Assembly: GCF_963662255.1 (NCBI RefSeq)
Contig: NC_085046.1
Coordinates: 24,881,620-24,945,619, forward strand
From: Cinclus cinclus
Taxonomy: Eukaryota > Chordata > Aves > Passeriformes > Cinclidae
DNA length: 64,000 bases
Reading direction: 5' to 3'
Numbering within the stretch: position 1 is the first letter of the stretch; every line of letters begins with the position of its first letter. This document shows positions 47,965 through 59,800 of the stretch, piece by piece. A model generated the notes under the pieces. That model made no database searches. It was not told where the DNA came from and saw nothing but the letters and a program-made list of their open reading frames with translations. The position numbers were made by a program, and so were the translations under genes.

Positions 47965-47990
47965 CACGTGCCAATACCTCTAGGCACGTG
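47965..47990. promoter_or_regulatory. paired CACGTG E-boxes in an inverted repeat
   Basis: CACGTG at 47965-47970 and again at 47985-47990. The flanks make CACGTGCC and GGCACGTG, an 8-bp inverted repeat with a 10-bp gap. Such sites are bound by bHLH factors (USF, MYC/MAX, CLOCK/BMAL1 types). No gene is visible nearby, so a regulatory role is only possible. Confidence 0.35.
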
Positions 47991-50900
47991 AAGTAGCACA
48001 TGTCTGGCACTAGTAGGAAAGCATACTGAAAAGAACATTATTCAGACTTCAACCAATATCCAGACAAAGGTGTGAAGCTGCTGCGTTTTGCAGGATCTTC
48101 TAGGCCTCCTCTGCACCATACAGTGAGAGCAGCAGGACCAGCCCTGCTGCAATGTTGATAGCAGCCTGCTGAGATCCAGCTGGTCTCATTTGTGACAGGT
48201 GATGCCATGGAAGTAGGCAAGCCCTGCCATCCTTTCACACCTGGCAGAGCTACACTGCTGCAGGTAGGCATTTTCTCCATGTCCCTGTTGGGGAAAACCA
48301 GGTGCTATTCTTGGGAGATGCCTCAGTGGGGATGTACTGCTCAGCTGGGGACAGTGAACAGCATCCTGATGGTAAAAGCAAATAAGTCAGAGTTTTTTAA
48401 TGGTATCAGCCCAAATAATTTTTATGTTTTTTATTGTCATTCCTCTAAGTTCTGGTATGAAATTACAGTAATAGTTACATGATTTATTTATTTTTTTATT
48501 TGTCCAGGCAGGCTTATAAAGAGCATTCTGAAGCAGGTCTTTCACCTTCCTGCATTGACTCTAATGCTTACAGCTATTCATTAGCTAGTTTTAGTGATGT
48601 AATGAGCATCATAGCTGCAACACTAAAACAATAAAGCCTATAGTTTACTTCCCCATATATTTTGTACCTACTACAAAATAGATATCTGTGTCCCTTGAAG
48701 CCTATTTTATCATTGAAAATCAACTTACTTTGTTAACTCTTCTGTCAAAGGAAGTTTGCTCACAAAATGTCCAATCACATCTTTGAGAATGGGTTTGACA
48801 AAACATGTAAATGAATGTTAAAAGAAAAATAAAGCATGAGCCAAGTTCATTACTGACATATTTATTCTCTCCTGTGTTTTCCAAACTACTCTGCCAACAC
48901 AGGACTGTATTTAGAGATTTTATGGCAAATATGACTGGGCAAATACATCCAGTTTTCTCCCATGTGGGTCTTTTATGCTCATTAGTGCATTTTCAGTCAT
49001 CTTTGTGTTTCCTTCTCTGTCTGTCATTGTTGGTGTTTGGGAGGAGCTCTTTCTGAATACATGAAGAGTTGCTTTCTTCTTTCCCATGGAGGTTGTCCTG
49101 GATTAGGAATTTTTCATATTCATGAAGAACACAGAACATCAGTATTTCCTGTGCAGATATTGGTGCCTTCCATGGCAATTAGAGCTGTCCACTGCTTTTG
49201 TGGTAGCTGTAGCTGCATTTTGCCTCATGTCCATGTTTTGCTCTTGGTTTCAAGGAAATGGGATTGATTATTTCTTCATCTATTATGCCTTAACCTGTCA
49301 TTTCTAAATGCTAAAGTGTCTTGAATAATATGAACATCATGAACAGCTTATTACAACTTAAGCTTTCCCCAGTCACTGTGAACAATATCCACGAACATGA
49401 ACAAAATTACAAACATAATGATTACTTAGCAATAGAGAACTGAATAACAGTTACTGATTTGGTTACGTTTGAGTTTTTTTCTTGTATCTTAGTATGTGCA
49501 TGAACTGCTGCCCCCACAAATATCTTCACTCCAATGTGAGAATTCACTCTTCAGGTTTCCTGTGCCCACTTCTTGGTCAAATGTCTTCATAATAATAATT
49601 TTTTAAACTCTGAAGATTTTTTGATTATTTCAAATATTTTTAAGACTGACATCTTATTTTCAAAGAGTATCTTCAACAGGGAGTCAGTCGATTTTTAACA
49701 TCCTTAATTTTTTTGACATTCGGTATTTTATTTTGAATCTCAATAGTGCTAGTATTGCATAATTTTTTAAAATATAGGTACATTAAAAGTAATTAATTTT
49801 AGTACCTTAAATCAGCTTGTAAAGCCCATTTCTGATTGTTGCATTTGATTTCTAAACTGTCCAAATCTACATGATCCCAAATTCTCTTTTGCTTAAAATC
49901 TTCAGGAGAAAAAAAACAAGAAACAGAAGAAAAGGAAAGCAAGAAAATAGCACTGTAAAAAGTGCAGGAACAACTTATGGTTTAATGATGCAATGCAAGA
50001 CAAATGCTGTAGACAAAAAAAGTCAAAATGAGAATGCTTAATACTTTTTTGGCCATGATTCATTTTAGCCAGACCAATATGAAAAATCAATCTTGGCAGA
50101 AATACCCAAGGTCAAAGGTTCCCCAATTTAAAGGCAGACATTGCGTGACTGAAAAATGTATTCAGCTTTTGTCCATGCAATGCAACCTCTGCTGTCCTTT
50201 AGGAAAATGAAAACTAGGTAAATGAACAGAATTTTTAGAGACTAATGCTGTCTCAGGGAGGACTTTTTTATCTCTTGATGAAGGAGGTCATATTTCTCAC
50301 TAGCAAAATCCCTTAGGACTTCATAAGAGAAATACACATCCAATACTCATAACTCTCAAAGTGTGCAAGATACATAGACTGGGAAATTTGCTTTGCTTCT
50401 TTATTATTTGTAGTCCAAGAGCAATTTTTCCTCTTTTTTTTTTTTTAAAGGAGGTAAAAGAGAATGGGAAAAAAATGAAAAAAAGTATAAAAGAGGGAAA
50501 GAAAGACAATTGTTTGCCAACTGTTCCAATTTTTTTGTCTTTATAAACAGAAGTTTTACATCTATGCCCATTCATTCTCCAGTGGCATTCATTGGGATGG
50601 ATTTTAATATGTGTTGTGATAAAAAAAGCAGAGAGGGATTGGGCCAAATTCAGAGGAAAAACAAAGAACTACTGTGGACACAGAGACAAATCCAAAAATC
50701 AAGCATCTTAAATATAGTTTCACATTAAAAGACCTGAGTTTTTTTAACATATTAGTTGCATTTGATTTCCTTACTTTTACATAAACTTCATCTCCAAGGT
50801 TCATAGTCAATCATTAGCATCCTATTTGTTAATCAAGTAAAAACACCATGATGTTCCATGTGTTTCCTTTTTCTGGTCTAATAGTGAAACATGTTCTTTG

Positions 50901-51171
50901 CCTAAGATATCAGCTACTAAAATACAGGTAATTCCACATTGTGAGAGATTGTTCAGGCAGGTTTCCCACCATGATCCAACTCTTCCCTAGTAACAAAATC
51001 AAATTCTAGAATTAAAGTGATTATTAGAGTCAAAATCCTCTGCAATCAGAGTGGTATGTAGATTACTCAATAAAACATTTACTTGGCCTCCTTCTCTGGT
51101 AGCCTATAAGGGCTCCTCAAGACCCATTGTTTGAGCAAACATTGGAGTTATTTTGTTTTGCTTTTTGTGGG

Positions 51172-51204
51172 TTTTTGTTTGTTTGTTTGTTTTGTTTTGT
51201 TTTC
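51172..51204. repeat. (TTTG)n / (TTTTG)n run
   Basis: T-rich tetra- and pentanucleotide units with single G interruptions. Confidence 0.85.
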
Positions 51205-51299
51205 ATTTTTGTTTTTGGCAAATCCCCTTCTAGATAACTGTTGGCCAGGCTCCTTACAACAAGCAGGACTGATCCCAGTGAAGAGCCAAGGGACTGGTG

Positions 51300-51510
51300 C
51301 TTCTGTCCTGTGAGGAGAGGCTCACACAGCTGGGACTGCTCAGCCTGCAGAAGAGATGGCTCAGAGGGATCTTAACAGTGATTATAAATATTCATTAAAG
51401 TGTCCAAGGAAGATGGAGCTGTGGTGCCTAGTGACAGGCCAAGAAGCAAAGGGTATGCACTGAAGTACTGGGAATTCCATTTACACCTAAACCCTCCTCA
51501 TTTTTTCCTG
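51300..51510 (+). mobile_element. CR1 LINE internal fragment
   Basis: CTGTGAGGAGAGGCTCACAC, GGGACTGCTCAGCCTGCAGA and GTGCCTAGTGACAGGCCAAG match successive parts of the CR1 3' half. It stops before the 3' tail. It covers a consensus region that the next copy at 51765 also covers, so it is a separate insertion. Confidence 0.7.
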
Positions 51511-51764
51511 TAATAAGGTTGGGTGAAGATCTCCAACCTTGGAGAAACTCAAACCTCCACTAGGTATAGGTCTGAGAAATCTTCTGCAGCCAGCACTGCT
51601 TCGACTGAAACTTCTTAGGATGACGTTGATAAAGTTTACAATGACCTGGATCAGCAAGAAAAGTCAAGAGATCTCAAACTTAATTTCCCCTAGGTACACG
51701 GCATGTTGTCCAAACTTTGCCAAACATGGAGGGGAAGACTAAGGAGAAGCAGCTGAAGTCAGTT

Positions 51765-52145
51765 GATTAGTTCAGTCTGGAAGAGACTGAGGGGAAACCT
51801 CATCACAGTCCACAACTTCCTCATGAGGTGAGCAGAGGGGCAGACAGTGATCTCTTCTCTGTGGTGACCAGCGACACGATTTGAGGAAATGGCATCAGGC
51901 TGAAATAGGGTAGATTTAGGCTGGATATCAGGAAAAGGTTTTTCACCACAGGGACAGGGCTTATCTGGAACAGGTTCCCCAGGGAAGTGGTCACAGCACC
52001 AAGCCTGACAGAGTTCAAGAAGCATTTGGACAATGCTCTCAGGCACATGGGGTGACTCTTGGACCTGTGCAGGGTCAGGAGTTGTAATTCATGGTCCTTG
52101 TGGGTCCCTTCCAATGCAGCATATTTTATTATTCTCTGATACCAT
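51765..52145 (+). mobile_element. CR1 LINE 3' end copy
   Basis: CAGTCTGGAAGAGACTGAGG, CTTCCTCATGAGGTGAGCAG, TTAGGCTGGATATCAGGAAA, GGAACAGGTTCCCCAGGGAA and GTGGGTCCCTTCCAA follow the CR1 3' order down to a decayed terminal repeat. It is a clear, moderately old, 5'-truncated copy. Confidence 0.85.
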
Positions 52146-55100
52146 GATTCTAAAGAGTACCTATGATAATAGAATGAAGGTTTAGTTAACTCAGAGCTGA
52201 ACATCAGCCAAAAAGGATGTGCAGATGTTGCAGTACAATAACATAAAAATTTCTCCGTTCTTCTGTATACTGAAATATTTCTGCTTTTCCAGAATACCAG
52301 TTTCTAACAGCACAGCAAATTCCTGCTTTGTATTTAAGAGAAGTCCCCAGATTTCTCTTCAACTAACTTTTTTGGTTGCCACTTCATGCCAGCCAGCATT
52401 TACCCCTCCCGTGGCTGGAGGTCCCACAATTTAGCTAAGCATGGTGGATGAAACCATCACCTCTGGGAAACAGAGCACGCTTAACAGCAGCAAGAGAGTG
52501 AGTAACCCAGTGACTGCTGAGCTGGCATTCTTTCTTAGCCATATGAAATCAATATGAATGTCAATGCACTCTTTCTTGTGACTTATTATGGTTTTGTCTT
52601 CTGTTTCCTCTCTTTTGCTTGTTTCAGTTCTCTATTCTTCATTTTCAATTCTCTATTCTTCTTTATACCAGTCCTCTTTTGAGTTTTTTGGGTTTTGTGT
52701 TCCACTTTTTTTTAGATTCCTCCTTCTGTTTTTACAATAAAAATAACTTATTTAAATAATATTCACTATGGAATTATAATTTTCAGTTCATATGACAAAA
52801 TTTAATTCAAAATCAGACGGAGGATGACTCATCAAAACATTTGGCATTTTTTGCTCCATCTTTTGTTTTCATTATTGTATGGATTTATTCTGAAAAGTAC
52901 CTAATGTCTTGAAGACTCTCATTGAATTGGAACTTCACTGTAGCAACAAGTACTACGCTGAGTTGTATTAGCAAGAATTTCTTTACAAATAAGGGGAAAT
53001 AAGGATGAAAATAAGAGGAAATAAGGACAAATAATGGTCATATAGTTGCTTGTCATTGTTACCACAGAATTTTTTTGCATCTAAACCATATTAAGCTTTG
53101 TCTAGCAGACACATCTGGCTACCTTTGGCTGACATTCATCCAGGCTCTTATGCAGCGTGGACCAGTGATTTGGTGCTGCTTCTCAAGTAGTCAGCCTGAT
53201 GTAATACGGCATGGCAGTTTTTCACTTTGTGTCTATTTGAATGCATCTCCTAAAACCCATATTGACTGAATTGGAATAAAAATTATCCTCATGTAGACAA
53301 CAAAAACAATGGCCAATCATTATATATTATCATTACAGAATTTCACATGCACAATACTATTAAGAAGTAACTAGCTCTTGAAATTCCTTATTTCTATAGA
53401 CAAAATATGCCAGAACTAACCCCACAAATATGTACCTGCTGCTCTGACATGGCAGTCAGAGGAATTAGAACTGATGAGTTTGCTGCAGATTTCCATTAAT
53501 ATAATGAAAAAGTGATTCCAACCCTACCAACTGCAGTGGGAGGAAGACTCCTGTGAGACCTGAAGGGCTTACAGCAATCTGAACACATTGCTCAGATATT
53601 TGGTTTTTGGTTCTTTGTGGCAATTATATACACATACTAAGGCTCAGGTTTTGAGCTGTCTTTACAGAGGTGGAAAGTATGATGATTCAAAAAAGTGTGA
53701 ACTACCTGTCTAAACAAGATTTGGTTAGACAGGTGAAATAATTCAGGCAGGCTTGATTAGAGCTTCACGACAGCCCCTTACAATCTGGAGGGCCCAGTCA
53801 AGGAGGGGGTAGGTGCAAAACACCTCCAAACCCAAGAGCACTGGGATGTCCAACAGCAAGGAGATAAAATCACATTAAATCAGACCATCTCAGACAGAAG
53901 CATCTACTGTGCCTGATTTTTGTCCCTGAATGTGAGGCTAGGCTTGTCAAGTCCCATGTACAACAATGCAGACCAAAACCCAACAGGGGTGCCTGACCTT
54001 GATCCCTCTGGAGACACCACTCTGTTCCCCAGAAAGGGCTGCTGCCCTGTGGCTTTATCACTGGCTATTCACCTAGGCTGCATTTCCCTCTAAAGTGTCC
54101 TTCCTAAATCCACACTGAGACCCTTCTGTTCTCACCTTTCTCTCTGCAGAGACAAAAATGCTGAGCTAGCTGTGTTTGAGAGATTTCTGAGGTTAAAACC
54201 AAAGTAGCCGTTTTCATGAACTAAAATGACAAATGCGAATCTCGTTTGTCACCTTAGTTTTCTGTTATTTCATTTCTGTTTATGTGTGTATGGCTGAGCA
54301 GCTCCATTTCCATTCAAGACACATGTTTTTCCCTCATCTTTGAAGAAGAAAGCCATTGATGGAGTTACCAGCTTGGACTTACTAGACAGCGGCTGTAACA
54401 GATTGTGAAGGTAGCAGACTCCTGTGAGTAAAATCTGCAGAAACACAGCAAAACTTTGCAGTTGCAGCCTGGAAGGAAAACACATACCCTCTTCTCTGGA
54501 AGGATGGGGACATCAAAACCTCAGCAGTTCCAGTGGGTGTAATGACATACCCCAGGGGATTATCCATGTGACTTGACACCTAGAGGAAATGCTGGATAAT
54601 TGCCACCCACAATTTTGAAACGATGGATGACTAACAAACTCAACTGCCACTCAAGGAGACAGTTTAGTGGGAAGGATGATTCATATGAGAACATTATCAC
54701 TTTTTCTTCTTTTTTATTTTTTTTGTTACTTTTTTATTTTTTGCCTACCAATGAAGGTAGTGAAAAAAAGAGACAAAATAGTCAGTAGTAGCTGAGAGAA
54801 CCATGAGTTACAAAAGGTCATCTGAGTCTCTTGGTGGCTTCTGGTTGTTTGTACTCTTACTGGAAAGCACAGAGGCTTTTTGAGTCCTCAGGATAGGGTA
54901 ATAAGAGCCCAGTACAAACATAGTGAATGATGTGACTGCTTAGTGGCTGGTATTCTGCTTGGTTTTGTAAGGATTCATATGATTTTAAGACGGCCATGTG
55001 CTTCCCACCAAGTGACTTTATCCCACAAGATGGAGCATGCCCAAGTCACGACTCCTTGTGTCTAGCCAGCGTGGTGTTGTTTTGAAGAAGCTGCTTTTGT

Positions 55101-56727
55101 GCTAAATATGCAACAACCTACGCCGACCACTCTAGCTAAAATTGGAGTAAATGACTTATCCTGGTTTTGAATAGTCTTCAAACTGCCTGCAAGAGGCTTC
55201 AGCAAAGGATCACGTGTGGCTTGTCGATACAGGCAGCCCCCTGCCTAATCTTTTCCAGTAGTACTGTCAATTCATATCATCAACCCAAAGGAACCTCATC
55301 ACGCTCTTGAGTTAAAAACTTTGAAGTTCATGCCTGTCACATGATGTATTTTATTCAAGTGTGGCTTTGCCAACATTTCTGAATATTGGGCTCAAAAGTT
55401 AGAAACCTATACCCACATTGAGATGCTATAGTAAATTACAATCTCCACTCTTGAGAGGAGTTTCAAAAATAAGGCCATTTTTTACACGTAGGAAAATTTC
55501 CCCTAACTTTAACAATTTATATGTGCAGTGTCTAACCTAATCTAACCTAATCTAATCTAATCTAATCTAATCTAATCTAATCTAATTTAATGATCCAGGT
55601 GGGAGGACTTGGCTCTCAACATGCCCATTTCTGCCTTCACTATAAAGAGACCTTGCATGACAAATTGCATCAACCACCTATCCTGTAGCAGAGAAAAATC
55701 TCACACCTACCTTGTAGGCATGGGGACGCTTGGGGGAATACATTTTAAAATGTTGACTGCTGCACACACCTGCTGCTAGGCAAGAAAGGGAAATAATATA
55801 TTTTACGCCATTTTCAATGAGGTATCACATGGAAACAACAACACCCCCTCTCGTTTGAGATCACAGCCATAGGAGTAGCTGTATCTTTGACCCCCTTTGT
55901 AATACCATTTTCAAGTCAGGGCCTTCCCTCTGAGCAATGCAGTCTCAAAAATGCCTCCTGTGCCAGAACATGCAGACAAGTTTATGCTCTTAAAAGACAT
56001 TTTTGAGGAGTCATGGGCAATAAAATGTCCTCTAATACATTTAATATAGGAAGTACATTCCAAAGGCTGAAAGAGTCAACAAAAAATATTAAAATGGGAA
56101 AGGGCCTAATGATATTTTTTTTTATACCTCACTCATACTATGTCTTTACAATTTATGCAGGCCCTACTTTTTCCAATTATTGTCAGTCATGGTGATGCTT
56201 AAGGATTTTTTTTTATACGTGTATTTCATATACTCATAGTTTTGTAGACTGCTAGTCTAGTAGTTATATAGTTTCTAGTACTTTTCCTGCCCTTTTTCTC
56301 ACATTTTAGAACAATAGGCTAACCCTTCATAACACATTCTTGAAATTCTGTTTAGTCTCATTTTCAAGAATGGAGTTTTGAAAATGACATCTGGTTTTCC
56401 ACCAGAACTTGAGACATAACAAGAAACAGGGCAAGGAGATCCCTGGACTAACTGCAAGGGTCTGACCTAAGGGTGGGTTACTGGGGCAACTGATTGCCTA
56501 TTGAATGAACCTAAAAATTGTAGAAATCCTGTTTTATGTGTGCACAGAGCTATACAGTGCACCTGAAAGCTTTCATTAAAGTGTTGCTTTTTGTATTATT
56601 ACTCTTAATACCATCTGGAAAGTTTGGTGTTTTTATTTCAGGCAACAGCGAGACAAAGGGTTCTGCCCATTTTCTTGCAGATTCTCTGGCCACCATCTGC
56701 TGGTCTCCAGGGTAGAGGTTTTCTCAG
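52146..56727. other. gene-free stretch
   Basis: No supported gene. Includes a 21-bp imperfect tandem duplication (52623-52664, TTCWRTTCTCTATTCTTC-like) and a (CTAAT)n array at 55531-55590. Confidence 0.5.
55531..55590. repeat. (CTAAT)n pentanucleotide microsatellite
   Basis: Twelve or so CTAAT units, the first few with CTAAC variants. Confidence 0.93.
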
Positions 56728-56808
56728 TATCTATGACAGTGTTAGGTTTATGGTTGAACTTGATGATCCTAAGGGTCTTTTCCAACCTAAATGATTCTAT
56801 AATCCTCT
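56728..56808 (+). mobile_element. CR1 LINE 3' end fragment
   Basis: GGTTGAACTTGATGATCCTA, GGGTCTTTTCCAACC and ATGATTCTATAATC mark the CR1 3' tail. Short and 5'-truncated. Confidence 0.8.
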
Positions 56809-59800
56809 CCTCATGCTTTGATCTATACATCTCTAGAAAAATTATACCTGTGTTAAGAATAATATTTCAGAGACCTGTGAGATGAACTAAATGTCAAACT
56901 TCAGAGTATTTGTAAAACCTCATAAGAGTGACTCAATTTTTAAATGCCTTTAGTACACAGCAGATGAAGAGGAAATAAACCTCATCATATCATACAACAA
57001 TTACAGATATCTCCTACCGTTTTTATTACACTTTTTCCTAGTCCCTGATCCCAAATTTCCATATTTACTGCTCTTCCTTCAAGTGAAATATGTAACCATC
57101 TCAGAATTCAATGAGAAGATGTGATTAGAATGGGAGTCTGAGAGTTTCATTTCTTCTGAATTTCAATTATCACTGGTGGACAGCCAGATGCACACAATCT
57201 GTTACTGAATATAAACAGTCTGTTTATTTCCCTCTCCCAAAATTATTTGCATCACACTCAGAAACAAGAAATCAACTTTTCAAACAGGAAAGTGGGTGTC
57301 CTAAATAGATGTTTTAATTTAAATTTTGACTAAAACCACTAAAGAACTACAAGAAATCAAACAGTCAGCACTGTAAGATATAAAGTATCTGATTCTATAT
57401 TTTTAGTAAAGCAAAAAAGAGTTCTAATTAAAGTCAATTTGCATAAATTGCTTGCTGGGCAGATTGTTGTTCACTACTGAGTATGGAAATAAATATTCTC
57501 TGCAATTAAGGTATTCTGTTGTCATCTTAATAAAGCCATTAAATTAATGGTTAAATCCACATTCTCAGATTATATCCATGTAAAGAGTGGATAAAGAAAT
57601 GTTTTCAATATTTAAACATGAATATTTAAATGTTGCATTTATTCAAGCTTGAAATTAATATTTGACATCTCTAGTTTGAAACTAGATATAGTTCAAGTAT
57701 TATTAATATTTTTATACCCAGTGCATTTAAGATAATTTCTCTGAGTTTTTAACCATAACATTTCATCTTTGAATGCTTTTTATTTTATTCTATGTTTTTC
57801 TCATTCTACACCTGCAAGAACCATTCAAATATATTAATAAATTTGTACTTAGCCTCTTTCTATTTCCAGTGCAACATATGCAAATCCTACCCATCTGTTT
57901 GGCAGGGCAAATGGGTTTGATAAATTCTTGAAGATATAATATGTCAATTGCACAACAAGGAGTCAAGGTAGCATGCCTGTCAGGATTAGGAGAGATGAGG
58001 GAGGAATGAGAGAGTTACAAAAACTATTCTCAGCATGGGGTTTTTGGCTGTTTCAGTCTATTTTAAATTTTTCAGTCTTGAAGTGCAGTGAAGGAAAATG
58101 GCAGTGTAGCTTAGGCAGGAAAGGTAGGAAAGTGTTTTAACTGTACTGCATCTAAGCTTGAAAGGTCCTTGGCATTCAGCAAGTGTAGTGCTCTTGAAGG
58201 AAACTGTAATTCAAGGACAATTTGAATGTTTATCTTGTCTAAGTTTAATTCCATTAATGCAGGTCATATACATTTTTTTAGTGTGTCACAGAAAATATTT
58301 CTGTATCTGAGAAGTTTCTGGTGCCATTTTTTTTCAGTGCCTGAAATAAAATTATCAGATGAACAGGCCATTTAGGTAATTTCCACGGTTCTGTTGTCAT
58401 TCTTAATAAAAAATAGAAAGAAGTCTATTGTTTCCAGCATCTACAGACTGATAAGAATAATGGATTGAGATTAGTGATTTGGCTCAAAAGCAGAGCACTT
58501 TCATTAGGAAGGGGCCATTAGCTAGCCTGCATTTGCCTACTAAAACCAAACCAACCTTACTATCCTCTGTTGTCACACTACACCTTCTGCTGTAACCCAG
58601 GTGCACTCAGTGCCAATTGCTGTCACTGTTAACCTGCTGCTGCCTGTGCCATCCCCTGACAGTGGCAGCATGGGAAAAAGCAGTGTTGTGCTTATTAAAT
58701 GTGGATTGTGGAAGTTCAGGCATTTGGACACACTTCAGCAAGTAGCTGGATAAGTTCTGGTGTGTCAGAATGGCAGAACCCCTTGGGTACACAGCAAGCT
58801 TTTCCAGACGCTCAGGAGAGGAGAGGTTCTAGATAATTTTCTCAAGTGAGCACAGATGTCTTCCCTTCCCCTTGCCCCTGGCTTCTGGTAAAGCTGGAAC
58901 ACATAGAAATGTGCATATAAACCAAGAATATGCAGTTGTCTGGTGCAGGCTGCTGGAAGTAGTTTGGCTTCTCTTGAAGTCAAATTAAAGTGAACAGGAA
59001 GATGCAGGCTCTACCCCTGGTAGCAGTAACTCTACTTTAGCTCCTTTGAGATGTATCCAATGATATTAGGTAATACTAACCTGCTGGGTTGAATCTCTCC
59101 CAGAGCTGCAGTCCAGAAATATATATTTGCTGCAGCAGAAGCAGAACAGAACAATTACAAGGATTAAGTTTTTAAAAATTGAAACAGGGAAAGCACAGAG
59201 AACACAAAAGAAAACTCAGGGGTTTTTTTCAGCCTGCAATGCCAATCTAAAGTATGGAGAACCCATGGGGAGCTGACCTTCACCCTATCTGGGAAAAGGC
59301 CAAGGACCCCATAGTGGTGGGTGGCTTTGAGAAAAGCAGCACATGACACTGCCCATGATAGTGCAATGACCTTCTTTGATGAAGCCCCCTTCTAATCTGA
59401 GATGAAGGCAGCCCTCAAGGGTGGTCAAGAGCAAGGTCTTTTCCCATCCCAGGGCATGGAGGGCACTGACTTGAGCAGCCTTGAATTGAAAATAGCTCCC
59501 CTTGCACATGGGAGATCAAATCATGGAAGTGCTCTTTCTTTTCAATATGAAAATCAGATGGAGCTGTGGGAGAAGGTAATCGTACATCATGTTCTGCTTG
59601 CATTTGTGGTCTGAAAATAATAAAGCTGGTTTTTGTTGTTGTTGTTGTTTTGCTGTTCAGAGCAGCTTCTTAGAGAGTATTTCGGTGCAATGGGAACCAG
59701 CTGGCTGATGCATTTTTGTAATAGCATGGCATGGGTGGAAGCAGGCATACAGCACCAGCTGGGCTAGGATGGGGGGAGTCACACAGCACCATTTGTGCCA

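Larger units (their letters stand above)
43276..51299. other. gene-free stretch
   Basis: No supported gene in about 8 kb. Noted inside: a tandem ACTGGTTTGTGAAAA duplication (46718-46751), a pair of CACGTG E-boxes (47965-47990), an AT-rich block at 48500-48660 that may be conserved, and a (TTTG)/(TTTTG) run near 51172-51204. Confidence 0.5.

Noticed and set aside
55531..55590. Possible interstitial telomere repeat
   Set aside because: The unit is CTAAT, not the vertebrate CCCTAA.
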